From assembly GCA_963070105.1 (NCBI GenBank), contig OY718805.1:10761652-10825651 (forward strand): a DNA stretch of 64,000 bases, in the 5' to 3' direction. The notes beneath the pieces were generated by a model, which saw nothing but the letters and a program-made list of their open reading frames with translations, ran no database searches and was not told the origin of the DNA. The stretch is from Litomosoides sigmodontis. Taxonomy: Eukaryota > Nematoda > Chromadorea > Rhabditida > Onchocercidae. Shown here piece by piece: positions 1 to 13,798 of this stretch (positions are counted from its first letter, which is position 1; every line of letters starts with the position of its first letter). A program made the position numbers and the translations under genes.

Positions 1-3000
1 CATTCATTAAACTCAATGAAAGTCGAGAAACTGTTAGTTGATGTTATTAATTACAATTGCTTTGTAAGAAGACTAATCTGAATAAACGATAAGGACCAGA
101 GACAGGAATACACATGTCAAATCAGAGATTTATTATAAATGTAACGGCTGGGAAGCCGAAAATGCTAACTACCTCTTAAAGGACTTCGTAATTGATGAAA
201 AAAAACTGAAATTTCAAAAGCAGGAAGTGGCAAGAAACCTCTGAAATAATCCATCTCGGATGATTTACTGAAGGATTCAGTCAGTCCGACTTGCGTTCCG
301 ATTGACGAAGTTCGAATTAGAACTGGATTTGGCTGCTGACTGGTAGGCACCATCTTATACTTCGAATATAGGTATTGTTGCGTATTGGCGGTTTCATCAC
401 TGGGATTGGACTTTAATAATTTGCGCTCAGTGGAATTTCATTTCAAGTTCATACTTATTTCTGTCGATCTCGTGTTGAATTACTTCATTTCATCAGTAGA
501 ATCGATAATGTGACTTTCAAAACAATAATTTTACTTCTATGGAATCAATCAATTTCTACCGGTTCAATCAGCTATGAGCTCCTTTCATACGATTAATTAA
601 ACAGACAAGGAGTTTCTGGGCAGTTTAGTCGCAGGTATGTTTCAAAATTTCGAAGAACAACGCCAACAACCTTTTGTCCGGATCATGCTGTGCGGTTTTG
701 GTTTGAAATGATCGCTGCCTTTCACTTAGTTGGCTGCTCCGTACCGAAAATGGTGACAGCGAGCTTGTTCTGCCAATGTAATACTTAGCAAAATTTGTCT
801 TAAATACCTGACTTGTCAAGTGTCAAGTTTCATACTTGTCAAGTTTGTTTAAATTACGCCTGATCTTTGCTACCTTTTGGACCTACCGAGAAAATTAGGG
901 GATATATATCGAGTCGAGATTCTTGTCTGCTAGATCTCAACATTTGTAGTTCACAGCACAGACTACATGGGTTTTCATAATCATTTATGTCACTAAAACA
1001 AGTTTCTTTCGCTGAATAAATGTTGCAAATTGTGTAAAGCTTCACTACCTAACTTTTAGCAAATGGAAATTATTGGCAAGCTCTCAGTATTTTAAGAACG
1101 TATCGCAGTTTGATGCAATTAATTGAATTGATAGAATCGAAAAAAGAGTAATTAAAAAGTACTTCTTTAAACGGATTTTGTATTTGATCGAAAGATATTC
1201 TTTGCTGTCATCCATTTCTGGATTCTGAAATGCATCTTCGTGAAGATTTAGATGGCAAGCATTTCATTCCTACTGTATTTGCCTTCTTCAGTATCGTTTA
1301 GGACTGTGACCAATTGGACAACCAATCTGTGCATATTAAAATCCAGTAGCACAAATATTTTTGGCATGGCACCAGTAATTAATTATAGAACAATTTTTAT
1401 CTGCTTGAATTTCTTGGACAAGTCCCCGCTGTCGCTAATATGGAATATTTTCATGTTGAATTAGAGTTCAATTTTATGAATAACTGTATTAAAGGAACCT
1501 ACAAAGTTTGATAAACTCTTTTCGAGAGGTTTAAGAGTGTTTGAATTCGAATAAGCAGGCTGTTAAAAAAGTTCAGGAAAGGAAGCAGAAAATTTCTCTC
1601 TCCTTCTAAGAAACAAATTTTTAAATATGCTGTTGGACGATTTATATAACAAACAAGAAAACCGCGCAGGCTGGAATAAAACTGCGAAATGAAAAAAATT
1701 ATAGCGCAAGCTGACTTTTAATACTGCCTTTTCCTGTTTTCTTCATTCCCGAGGATAGACATCTTCTGAATCTAAACTTCCAACTTCAATTTTGCGAAAT
1801 GTTTTGAATCACTGATTCTGCTGACATGCCGTTATCTGGAACGGCAAAAAATCTCCCTACAAAATAACCCATCCGTAGTAATAGTCAGGAAGGGTGAAGT
1901 AGAAGGAGCGAAATACAATGATGCGTGATTTCAATCGCAAATCCCTTCTTGTAATTTTACCAGCTTCTTCAACCACATCGGTTGGTTCTTCGTCGCTTTT
2001 CCCACTGCGCTGGCAAATTGAAGGAGAAGCTTAACATATTAAAAAAAATTGTTCAACAGTCACTTGCTTCATTCTAAGAAATCTTTTAGCAACAATGCTC
2101 ATGACCACCCCTCATGTCATAATATTATTGTTGAAGTGAGCTGATGGATCGTAGTAAATCATTACCACGTCTCAGAAATAATTTTGCCTTTATCTCGAGT
2201 AAGAACAAGAGATCTTGAGGGAATTTCAGTTTCAAATACTAGATTTTCAGCTCCAGGAATGATTTCGAGAAATCACATAGTTACTGTTGGTAATCATCAT
2301 GGACTTCAATGAATTTCGCGATTCCGGGATCCATCCTATCTGCTAGTAGTCAATAAGGCTAGAAGGAAACAAAATTAGAACTGCGGTATCACCACCCTCA
2401 GTTTCGTCACTTGTTTTAGTACAGTGAAGAGTTTAAATGAGAGCATGCGAGCGGCCTAACTTGAAAACAGTTCGGGAAGCGAGATGATGAATTATCCTTC
2501 AACTCCCAACACTAAGCCTCGCGTGCTTCTCTGTACAGACTGCGATATCAACCCACTTCTTTGATAACACTCTTAAACTTTTCTCTAAATCCGCATGCAA
2601 AATTGAGTCCTGATGCTTCCTGAGCCTATAAAACTCGATGTCAAGACTTTGAGTCACAGTGTCTGCTAGAAATTTCTATCTCTTTTTATGCTTTCAAAGT
2701 GGTAATAACAAGATTCCACTGGCGCTGTTTAAGAAATCTTTAATAGAGATTTGAAATATTAAAGTACTGGTCTGAAGATCGTTTATCGTAGTTTACTATG
2801 CTATAATAAACGATTTAAAGCACTGGGAAATTTTCTCTTTCATGGTGTTGATTAGCAGAAGAAAACCGAACAACTTGTATTCATTATATTAGCATATGAC
2901 CAACTATGAATGAATGACATTTGTGAATTATTAGATCCACTTTTCAGATGCAATAAAGTTTCAAATTAACAAGTCAGGGAAAAATAATTGCGAACGAATT

Positions 3001-3143
3001 TGGGGAAATATCTGCCTTCTTTATATCTTTTCTTCCCTAAGTAGCTCATAGTTCTGATTTTTAAAATGATATATTAGAATGTTTGTCACCAAATACATAG
3101 CAAGAGCAGAGTGACATCGAAGAACGATTAAAACTATTCGTCA
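1..3143. other. No recognisable gene
   Basis: Both strands hold only short open frames (up to about 64 residues) with no family resemblance, no chain of in-phase exons and low-complexity AT-rich sequence. The right edge is the 3' flank of the DNA ligase gene. Exons of a gene whose body lies left of the window cannot be excluded. Confidence 0.5.
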
Positions 3144-6100
3144 TCAATAATAGTATTCCTCGTCACTATCATTAGCATCAACTGCTCCCTTATTTTTAAT
3201 CTGCTCCTGATTGTTGTACATATCCGCTATCTGAAATTATAATAAATTTCTAAGCATTTTATCATACCCATTAAACCACTGAAAATAGCCTGATTTGAGG
3301 TAACGATGCAGACAGGTATTATTGTTTCTTTTTTGTTTTGGAAGCAAACCTGCTGTGATGTGGTAGCTTCTTCCGATGTTTTATCAGTACGTCTACGGAT
3401 GTATCGAGGGAATCGCAGTGAAATTCCTTTCCCTGGATCTACCTAAAAAGAAAGATATTTTGAACATTTCCGAAACTTAGAAAATTCTGCCGTCTAAATA
3501 AATCGAAACGATCATTGAAAAACTGACATATACGCACAGCAACAACAAACACACCATTTAAACAAAAACTTCCTCTCTCTGAAAACGATTTGAAATTATT
3601 TCAAAACTCACAATTCCTCTTCCAGCAAAATGCTTAGGAGATATTGACAGATCAGCTGCTTTCACTTCCCAAACAACTTTCGGATCAAACCACACATCTG
3701 GTTTCAACGAGCTATCATAACAATAGTAAGGACGAGCCTGAAATATTAAAAATAATGGCTCAATAAAAAGTGAACCAAAAATATTAAAATTCTTGCTTAC
3801 ACAACAGTTCCAGAGGTTGAAAAGTTCATCTAACCAATAAATAACACGGAACAGTATGCATTTCTCGCTAAAAATTTTCCTCGCCCAATGTTCTGCGCTG
3901 AATGTCTTATACTATTGATAGAGGAAGTGGAATAAGTGGTAAAGAAACTGTCTAACATGTATTTCATTTAAAATAGCTTCATGCCAATTTTGACCTTTTC
4001 GATTCTGAGTTCTTCAAAGTATTGGTACTGCTGGCGAAGATCATCATCAGTTAAACCAGTGCCAATCTGAACAAAAATTAAAAACTGAAACAGTAATTTT
4101 GTACAAAACGAGCAAAAGGAATTGTGCGTGAGAAAAATTGGTAATACCTTGCAAACACTTTCATATTCTTCATTTATTGGATTATAGCATGCCAGCAGGT
4201 AACCACCATAAAAACCTGTCCTTTTACCCGTACCAAAATATGCACCAATAACGGTGAGATCGACGGTATCTCCAATTGTGTCCAAATAATCTTTTTTAAG
4301 CTATAACTAAGTGTCGCGTACTAAAATACAACGTAAACGAAGTAGATATTGAGATAAAAGCATAGTAACAAGAATTCCCCGACTGATTTTCCCTTGCAAT
4401 ATATACAAATGTAGTGTTTTAGATATGCTTTTATCCAGATATGCTACATCTAAAGACAATGCTTTCTATGAATTCGTACTCAAAGACATGGGCAAAGGGA
4501 TGATATGTAAAAGCTGAACTTTCAGTTCAATTAAAGTTTGCAGAAACCTTTAGCCAGCTGGATGATCGTTTTGCTATTTCATAGGTGGCATCGAAATCGA
4601 GCGTTTTGATCATAAGACCTTCACAGTTACCTTTTACAGCATCATCCAGAAATTCGAGAATTTGTTCCGTGTCTTCCGTATCTTTGGATGTAACAAATCC
4701 GCAAACACCTTTTACCTCCTAATTAAAAATCAGAAAATAAAAAAACTATGTACTCTTCGGATTAACAGAAATACCAGCATAATAAAAGAATTTGTGGTTC
4801 TAAATGATACTTCAACAGTGCTAATAATGACCTTAAAATGCTGCTGCAACATTTCCCGCCGCTTGCGATATGGAAATTTCGTTAGTGACTGACCATTCCA
4901 AAAGAGCAAATCAAATATAAATACGTGGACTTTAACTTTAATTTCACTGCCACCTACATTCTGAAAGGAAAAATAAAAGATGTTTTTATGCAACTGAATG
5001 ATGGTATTATACATATAGAGCAATTACTTAAAAAAAAAAGCGCTAATTTTCGATTAGTAAAACGAGACTCTTTAATTCAAATACCTTCCTCTTCCTTGTT
5101 GAAAGTATCTGAAAGGGTAAAATTGTCTCGTGTACAGGATCAAATGCAACAATTTCCGAGTCAATAATAAAAGACATTGTTTCCTCATCCATAATTTGCT
5201 TTAAGAATTCTACCATATCCGGATATTTGTCAGTATTGTTTTCTTGATTGCGACTGAATATTTTAATGCCAAAAGAATCATAATGTATCTGTAAAGAAGC
5301 CATTAAACATAGATTAGTTTCTGTTTATAGATCTGTTGAATCAAGTTCGTTTAACACACCAGCTGCCAGCAGATGGTAGATTTTGATGTGTTAGAACAAC
5401 AGTAAAATAACCAGAATGAGTCGAAGTCGAATACTGTTACTCTTACAAGCTAAGTTAAATGGCCAAACAATTCATTCATCTCTAAAACTGGAAAAGCAAT
5501 CCTTACTTGAGCTCTTTCACCGTCGTATTTAAATTCGCAAGCAAAAACAGAACCACCAAAACGTTTCAGTACTTCAGCAATCCCCTTTGTTGCGTGCGCT
5601 AACATTGGTTTTACAGGTGTACCTTATCAAACAAATTAATTTAAGAAGATCAATGTAACGAAGAACAGAGTTAACTGGGTTTTTAAAAGGTCACTTGTCT
5701 GTGAAGTAACAAATTCACTTTTAATAGTAAATCATAAGGCTTTGACAATAACAATGAATAACAAGTGAACAGTTTATGATCAAGCATAATAACATAATAT
5801 TTTATGCTAAAATTACCTGGTGTAATTTTGCATTTTTCTGGTAGCTTCGACAGGCCATCGCTGAGCGCCGCTTCGATGACTTTCTCATAATCTGGACATT
5901 CGCTGAAAGCAAAAATTAAAATCATTCGAAAGTCCCATCATTAAGCCATCGTGACGAAAAATTCACCTGTATGTACTCCTCAGCAATAAGATATCTTTCG
6001 CTTGTCGTTCTTTCATTTTTTCATAGCTCAGCTTTTCACCTTAATATGATGAAGACATAGAAGAAATCTTGAAAACAAAGCAAAGTTAAAAAGCACGAGT

Positions 6101-7882
6101 TCTGAGATCTGCCAAATTTATACATCTAACCCAGACCGACAGTTCAGCTGCTATTATAATTATTTATCAGGATATTGTAATCAATAAAATGTCTGATGAT
6201 ATAAAAATTCAAATTGCACGGTTTCGCAAGTAATCATTATAAACATTGAGGACCACATTAACTAACCGCTTTTTTCGATTTCAAAATTAGTGAATGCGTT
6301 TGCAAGAGCAACAAGTACTGACTGCTCTGCCAAACCAATTCGTAGTTTTCCGCTGAGACATCTCACCAAATAACGAGTTTCACAGTCACGACATGAAACC
6401 AAAAGTGATTTGATCATATCCACTTTTCTATTCATTGCCTGAAATTCTCACAAAACACAAAAATAAAAAAAAATAGAATGACATATACTTCATTCATAGC
6501 AGACAAAACTTGTTATCACAGGTTGAAATAGGAAGGCGCGGAGTGCATTTCTTTGTAGAATGTCAAATTGTGAATAGTCTTAGTTTTTAAGTCGAACTTG
6601 CTAAAAGATAAATTGATAAAAGATCTCATCATAAAATTTCCTTTTATTTTTTTTTATTTTATCTTAAACTTTAAACATCCACCAAATGTCCGGAGGTTTT
6701 CGCCATGTCTCGCAATTTACGAAAAACTGCAGTTACTGTAAGAGACGTAGGTGTGAACAAGATACGTTGATTGCTTCGACTCATCTGAGCAACCACACCC
6801 AAATCCCCTTTTTGGTTCAAATCCTCTTTCAATTTATCGATCTGAAATGCATAGTGTTCCCATAACTCGAATAACTGGGACTACAATTTCCAGCAAATTA
6901 AGAGTTAATGTACCTTGCGACCAGTTGCCTGAGCAATAGCTTTCATCAAAGCTCCTTCCGCAATCCCTAATTCCATCCCTTCATATGTTGGACCAAGTTT
7001 ATTTACACACAAATAAACGCATGTCGACAATTCACCTGGCGTTCGTTTTATCACTTTCTCCAAGAAATCGGCCAGTATTTTGATTATTTCTAGTCTAAAA
7101 GATGAAGAGGACGAATTTTTATTTTTAGGTAAAAAAGATTCATACTACACGAAACTTCGTGTCACGAAAATGATTAGACGAAAGTTTCCCGAATTACTTC
7201 CTCTGCTCCGCTTCCCCTTCCAACCTTTCTACAGCCACTATTGGTTACAATTTATCCATACATCAGATAAATTAATGATTACTACTTATCTATGCTCAAT
7301 CTACCAACGGACCAACATTAGCGTTGGAAACTGAATTTACGACAATGACAAAAACGACTACGAGGATAAATCTAGTATTCAGTTAGGAGAAATGTAAAAT
7401 TTGAGAAAAGGAGCTAACCGTGACGACGTGGCTTCAATGTTTTCGAATGTTTTTGCCAGACAGAGATATGGTACTCTGAAAAAAAAAAACTTTTTCTGCC
7501 TGTAGCATCCTTAAATGTGATATCCTAGGAAGAAAATAACTTCCGCATCAAAACTTTTCTGCCTACTTATTTTTTTTTACAAATTAAGTTTCGGTATCAG
7601 GAAACAATATTTGAGAATAAAAATGTCGATCAAATAACACCAAAAATGATGTTCACAGTGAGGGGAGGAATGTCATAGGGTAGGATTAACTTACACTACC
7701 GCGCTGTATATTTCCGGGACACTCCAAAGCTTTAAAAGAGCGATAGCAAAAGACAAGTAAGTACCAAAGGTCACAAAGCGCGTCAATTACTAAAAGTGGA
7801 CGAAAAACGACAGGGCCTACTTTTCTCCTGCTTTCCAGTCATTCCCGACACTGCGTGGTGTTTCTATCAATTCACTGAACAT
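3144..7882 (-). CDS. lig-1: DNA ligase I (ATP-dependent), 5' end unresolved
   Basis: Nuclear ATP-dependent DNA ligase that seals Okazaki fragments and repair nicks. Exons, in transcript order: 7882-7821 (tentative), 7475-7419, 7094-6914, 6841-6683, 6438-6267, 6039-5967, 5902-5817, 5622-5507, 5288-5085, 4960-4832, 4718-4548, 4300-4148, 4066-3995, 3737-3612, 3442-3350, 3230-3144. All joins are in phase. The DNA-binding domain comes first ([13 protein letters not shown]). Adenylation motif I is KYDGER with the nucleotide-accepting lysine; [30 protein letters not shown] and WLKLKKDY follow. The OB domain ends [12 protein letters not shown], then an acidic tail ending DSDEEYYY. About 645 residues are modelled against about 920 in human LIG1. 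The missing part is the N-terminal tail, which normally carries a PCNA-binding motif and nuclear signal; no exon for it was found. The ATG at 7882 is only the first methionine in the most upstream matching exon. Confidence 0.96.
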
Positions 7883-8228
7883 TCTGCGTATTCCTTTGCA
7901 TCCGATCAGTGCACTTTGGAAATATTGCATGCAGTAAGAATGGTAATATATAAGTGTTAGTGACCATGATGTGAACTACTCCAAACACGACTTACAAACC
8001 GCTGTAACATATCCGGAAGACGAAAATCTGAAATCCGATTTTGCAGCATTAAACGAATGTCATGAAATGCTGAGCTTATATCGACCACCGTCGCCGACCC
8101 CAATGGCAATAATAAATGAGCAGCATATGGAATACATCAAGTCCTTCCTACTCTGCCTCATAAATCGGAAGCACATTAGGAGATGCAACGTTGCACAGCA
8201 GCAGCAGCAGAATAAATGAGGCAGGATG

Positions 8229-8337
8229 GTGGGGATGGGGGTTCGATTGCTTGGGGGGGTGAAGGGGCGGAAGATAGGATTAGGGATATTTGCGGGACGA
8301 TGTTTGGGTAAGAAGAATGTGCGGGGCGGGGCGGGGC
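8229..8337 (+). other. G-rich tract, possible G-quadruplex
   Basis: G runs at 8231-8234, 8237-8241, 8253-8259 and 8264-8267 are followed by a GGGGC-type array at 8322-8336. The tract stands out in AT-rich surroundings. It lies a few hundred bases upstream of the first DNA ligase exon found and is G-rich on the strand opposite to that gene's coding strand. A promoter role is inference only. Confidence 0.4.
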
Positions 8338-11300
8338 GTGTAGGGAGAAAGCGGCGCTTAAGATGTCCTGTTGAGCGTGAACTGTTGTTTAAGTTACGTT
8401 TTAGCTTACAGGAGCGCATCCCGAGCTTGTTGCAGAGTTTCGAGCTCTTCCCCTCTCTACTTGTACTGCTGCAGCAATGTGACATGACAGTAGTGAAGGA
8501 GGGGAGTACTACCATTATTATTATTATTACTTCGCTTTACTTCACGGTGTCCGTTCATCAGAAGTGCAGTCCTTGGATTCAGTCCTTTCGTTCCCTGATG
8601 TAGTTGCTTTGGAATGTTGAATAAAAGAATTGTCGCGTGGAGTGTGTGGGAGGAAATTGAGCATAAAATTATTCAAATGAAGTGTTCAGTAAACGGCGGT
8701 GCTTCCTTAAAACAAAAGTGATATGAAAAGAATGGGGGGGAGGGGAAAGAGCTGCCGAGCAGTACATGCTACTGTTTGCTTTCAAAAAAGATATTGCAAA
8801 TTTTATGGTTGCACGGTATTCTTTGTTATTTTTTCCCACCTACTCCGTGAAATGAAATGGGATGCATAGAAAGTAATGAAAAAGTTTCCACTTCGTAAAA
8901 GATCCGTAGAGTGTTCCCACTAGTTCATTTGGAGGGGAATTCCCGAAGTTTAGTACTATGTTATGATGTAACCTACAAAAAATTTTTAATCTTTCACAGC
9001 TGCAAACTTCGGTTCGGAGACAACCAACATCTAACTAATCAATTAGCTAATTAATTAATCACCTGCCATCCTAGGACTTTCAGTACGGACTCATTTGCTT
9101 TCGTGAATGCTACTTGTTATACAGAAAACAAGCATAACGTCTTTGCCATAAATCTGAATATATTGGTGAGATGGAAGAGAGAAGGAGGCATGTGCTGTAC
9201 GGTGAGTAGTAAATTTATGCTATAAAATGGTTAAATTTGCTGCAGTTCGCCATAATTCATTACCTAGTCTAAAGACACGGTTGCGCTCTAAGTTGGAATT
9301 GTCTTAGGGATAGAATTCCGATTTCAATCCGCCTTCTCAAAAGCTGCCATCTCCTTTTGTCGAAAATGCTCAGCCTCTCTAAATTAATTAATTATAATTA
9401 TTTCAAAAATTTGAACTTCCACTACTTGGTGTATTTCAGTCATTTTGAAAAAGTACGATTTATAAGAACACTTCGATTTTACAGCCGTGCCAACAATGGC
9501 AACACGTTCCGTGTCGGAAACATCCGATTTTTGGAGGTAATAGCTTAAAAATACACGACGTCTCATTTACTAAGCATTGACAGGTTGGAAATTCCATGAA
9601 ATTTAATAGTGTCCTTCCTTTGATTCAAAAAAAAGGAAGGAAAAGAAGGTTTTGCTTTGATACACTGAAAGTGATATTGGGAAAAGTGTTGAAGTGGCAT
9701 TTTTCGCAAAAAAAAATTACTAGCTAGAAGCTGTCCTGGCTGCATTTGCAATCTAAAATCGTTCTACAGATCATCGATGAAAGATATGTTGTCGTCAGAA
9801 CGCTTAGATGAAGGAGCACGTCCAGTGTATTCTAAGCAACTGGGTAAGAATTCAAACGCCTGAGCAAAGCCTAGCTAATTTGTGCCTGCTTGAAAAAATT
9901 TTGCTCATTTTTTCAGTACTGGCAAGTGATAACATTCAGAATTTCATACCAGAATATATACGTGAGAAATTTCAAGAACGAATTAAACCAAATCTATGCA
10001 CAATCAGAGCAGTTTGCAAAGCTCAGCAGAAGGAGTAGTTTCTTCCACAAAATTCGAACTTTATAATTCAAGAAAAGCTCCGACTCAGACTTCCAATGTT
10101 GAATTGGTTTTTCTTTAATTATTCAAGCACTAAATTTATGCAATCCCCTCTGTTAACTATGCTAAAAATGTTCAGGCCATTTTACACATTTGTACTAAGT
10201 TGGCACAAAATCCCGGCACAAGCGGATACCGAAAAGAGTGCGCCAACTTCTAAATATGCGGAGTTGCCTACATGCGGTATGTAGATTTAAAATTAATCCA
10301 GCAGCACCCTGGAGGAATACTGTACACTTAGTACTTGTTAATAAGGTTTGTATTAGTAGGTATGCACCAGGACACGTGTCGATGAGTGAAAATGAAATAT
10401 GCATGTATATATTTTGATTAGTTAGCAGTGAAATTTGGCGTGGGTCATTTGCCAAAGAGAATAGCGAAACCACCTCTGTGTGTTTGAAGTGCACACTAGT
10501 CTAAGTTTCGTTTGATTTCTTATTAAATGTCCTGGGAGAGAAATGCTAAAATAACTGCTGCCTTTTAAAATATTCACTGACGTTATCTGCACGTCTTCAT
10601 CAACAGTGGACAGCTGGAGCACTTCTAATTAGCAGCATTGTCAGTTCCATTTGTCGAAACTCGCATGCTAGAATCTGGCGGTTCACTCACCCACAACAAG
10701 TGCGCGCTAATTTTACAGTTATGTAAGAGAATGTAATCTACAATTGCTCTGCTTTTAGTAGCACCTGGAAGTGAATTAAAACGACAGCGATCGGTGCAAA
10801 GTCTGGAAACAACTGTTGAAATAGGTGTGCACTGCTTTTTCTTCGCCTTCTTTTTGGTCACTTCCGGCCTTCCATCTTATTTGGCTTGTCGAACACCGGA
10901 ACGGGAAGGGATGTTTGAGGATGACGGCAGAGAAATGAAACTCATCTCCAGTTTCAGCTTCCTCAACTGGTGAACAAACCCGCCGTTGCGATGGACCGTG
11001 TGGAAAAATGCGACCGGTGAAGGAGTTGCGGGTCCATGGGCAGTGTGAACATGCTATCTGTTTGCCGTGTACCATCAATGCGCCGATGATTGAAAATGCT
11101 GATGGTAAAGTTCTTCGACATTCATTGCTGTGTAGCAGAGGAAGGGAGAGGAATTTCCAACGTTGAAATTTCTACGTGCAAACCATAATCGGCGATAACT
11201 GCCCCAGGAAAATGAGGTGAATTCGAATCTCTGGAACTTGCTTTACTCTAACAACTAATCAGTGAAGTGAAGGAGCTTTGGCAACTTCAGGTTCCGTAGG

Positions 11301-13732
11301 ATGTTGTAACGAGGAGTGTTTTACGATCGATTTAGCAGCCGTTTGTCCGGATCCAGTTTTGCGACATAAATATTTCCAAAAGATTATCAACAAGCATAAA
11401 ATGGGCAAAACCATAGCACGAAGTCACGGAAATGGCGGTGGGCTGCAACAAGCTCCGGTATCAGGCTGAAAATTTTTGAAAAAGCAGAAAATGCTGCCAA
11501 ACTTTTTCTACATTTTCCTCTTTCTCACCAAGCAGTTAGGATCGAATGGAGTTAAAAATAGGCAGCATCCACTGAGGATCAAAATCCGGAAAAGAAGTAC
11601 CTTCATTTCTCTGAGAGATAATCTTCATCATTTCTGTTTGAAGTGGTCTTCTTCCATATCTCAAATTTCATCAGTAAAGAAATCAAGCAGAGCTAAACGA
11701 GGAGGATTAAAAGAGCTAATGTGCGTCAAAGTTCTCGTTCTCGAGAAAGGTCCAATGGAAACGGTTTGTCGGCGCCATTCTGTCGCTGAACTTGGTTCCA
11801 CGGAACCTCTGCGTAGCGCTCTGCAATGGATTGTTGGCCATGGGTTTCATTTTTGCTTCATTTTCAACTGTCTTCACATTCTCAGATCTTTTTCACTAGA
11901 CTTACGTTCAAACGCTAGCTAATTGTCCATCGCGTTGTTCAACAAGTACGGCAAACGTAGACCATGCACAGTGCGATTATAACTTACAGCTGTTATTTTT
12001 ATTTTACAACCACTCTCACTCAAGTCTGAAAGTCTCAAAGAAGTGTTTTAGGCAAAGTCTTCATAAATCTCGGATTTTTTTTAAATACGATGGAAATTTC
12101 GAGGATCTAAAGCTACAAGAAATCGACTTGAAGGAATATGGTGATAAGAAAATTAGTAGTTTTCCGTCAACTGACGGAATGCTGAATTTTGTGGTTGATT
12201 ATACGAATGTCATTAGAGGGAATTCTTTTTCTCCGTACATCTGATTCAAGAAACCTGTAAAAGTCAGTACAAAGGGTTGCAGTTTATCCGAGGTCATCAG
12301 TAAATAATAGTCTTTGTCTTGAAAAGACCATTGCATATTTTGTGCTGATTGAATCTGATATTTGAAGCAGTAAACCTCAAAGTTTGTCAAACTTCGTTAC
12401 ACTTATGGTTTAAGACAGCTCATTACCTTTCGCAACTGATGCTTGCGTCTAGGTCCAGTCGGGATCTGGTGATCCGGTTTCTACCTCTTCTCATTTTCTT
12501 AGTGTGGGATGAAAATATACCGTCACATTTATTAATCAATATTATTCAATGCGTACTATCAAACTTCAACAACGACGATGTGTTGCAACTTCGTGTGGCT
12601 TACCTCAATAGAGCTGAGAAGAAAGAGAAAGAGAGAAGCGAAGAACTGAATTATATCAAATTTATTCATTAATTTCATTCATCCGGTACTAGTGGCGGAG
12701 ACTTCTGTAGGTGACCGAACATTGCGGAAAGTTAATGGTTTCGGATTGAAACCCTAGAATAATCCGAGATGTTTAGCAAATTTAGCTTTCGCAGTTTTCG
12801 ATTGATGAGAACATTAACTTTGACTAACGAAAACGATAACTTTTGCAATTGCAACAATGAAAGAAATATGACGGCACCACGACGAAGTATGAGAAGACGA
12901 CGTCATCATTTAAACTTTTCACCTGAGACTAATGCAAACATTTAACAGTGCGACGTCAAAGGATGAGTCGAATTCACTATTCCTTTCTTACTTTTGTCTT
13001 TTTGACAATAAATGTTTAATGTTTAATGGTGTAGTAGGAAAATTTACAAAACAGTCTGAAATTCGACCAGCTTATTAGCCTTGAGGTTGGTCATGTCTCA
13101 GTCCGGTTACTTTCTCTGCGATATCCTTCAATTTTAAGTGCTTCCAAGTCCGGAGTGCCATTGTTTTCCGATTGCTGCAACAATATTTGATATGAAAAGC
13201 TAGTGTGAAAATTAATCAGGCTTGAAATTCAATTCTATCGACTTTAAACATTATTAAGAAATGTGACTGACTTTAAAATATTACTCTGGAAGTTGTTGAA
13301 AATTTAATTTTCTCAATTTTTGATTTTATATTTCGCCTTACTATAAGTTTAATTGAACTGCCTTTCATCTGATGAAATAGAATTTTCAAATCTTAGACTC
13401 AATGTTGAATTATTCCATGCGACTACTTTTATAAGTTCCTTGGATAACGTTCTTCTGATCGTTTGTATGTCTGAGAATTTCCCCAGGTAAAAGTGATTAA
13501 CTTTAGAGTATGTCGTTGTGATTGGCTATGTGCAACTTTCAGAGCAATGAAACATTTATGAAATGTTCAATTTATTACTGTTAGAAAGATGATTTCCTAG
13601 TAAAATTCAATTTTAAGGGCCATTTGGAATAGGAATAAAACCATAAGAAAATGGTACAAAAAATTCGCCTCACATTCCGATTTCCGAACCTTTGAATTTC
13701 AATTGCAGTCTTTGAAGAATCTCTCTTTTGAC

Positions 13733-13735
<3 letters not shown>

Positions 13736-13796
<61 letters not shown>
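13736..13796. repeat. (AT)n microsatellite
   Basis: About 30 uninterrupted TA dinucleotide units in a gene-poor region. The exact length is likely to vary between individuals and assemblies. Confidence 0.97.

Positions 13797-13798
<2 letters not shown>

Noticed and set aside
6813..6824. B-box-like GGTTCAAATCC
   Set aside because: It lies inside a confirmed DNA ligase exon and has no tRNA arms around it.
8060..8515. 151-residue minus-strand open frame
   Set aside because: It spans the G-rich tract, so the protein is Pro/Arg- and Cys-rich from composition alone; no domain, no splice partners, and an overlapping plus-strand frame of similar length.
9357..12672. Scattered plus-strand frames of 60-150 residues
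   Set aside because: No shared phase, no consistent splice sites and no family match; treated as non-coding.
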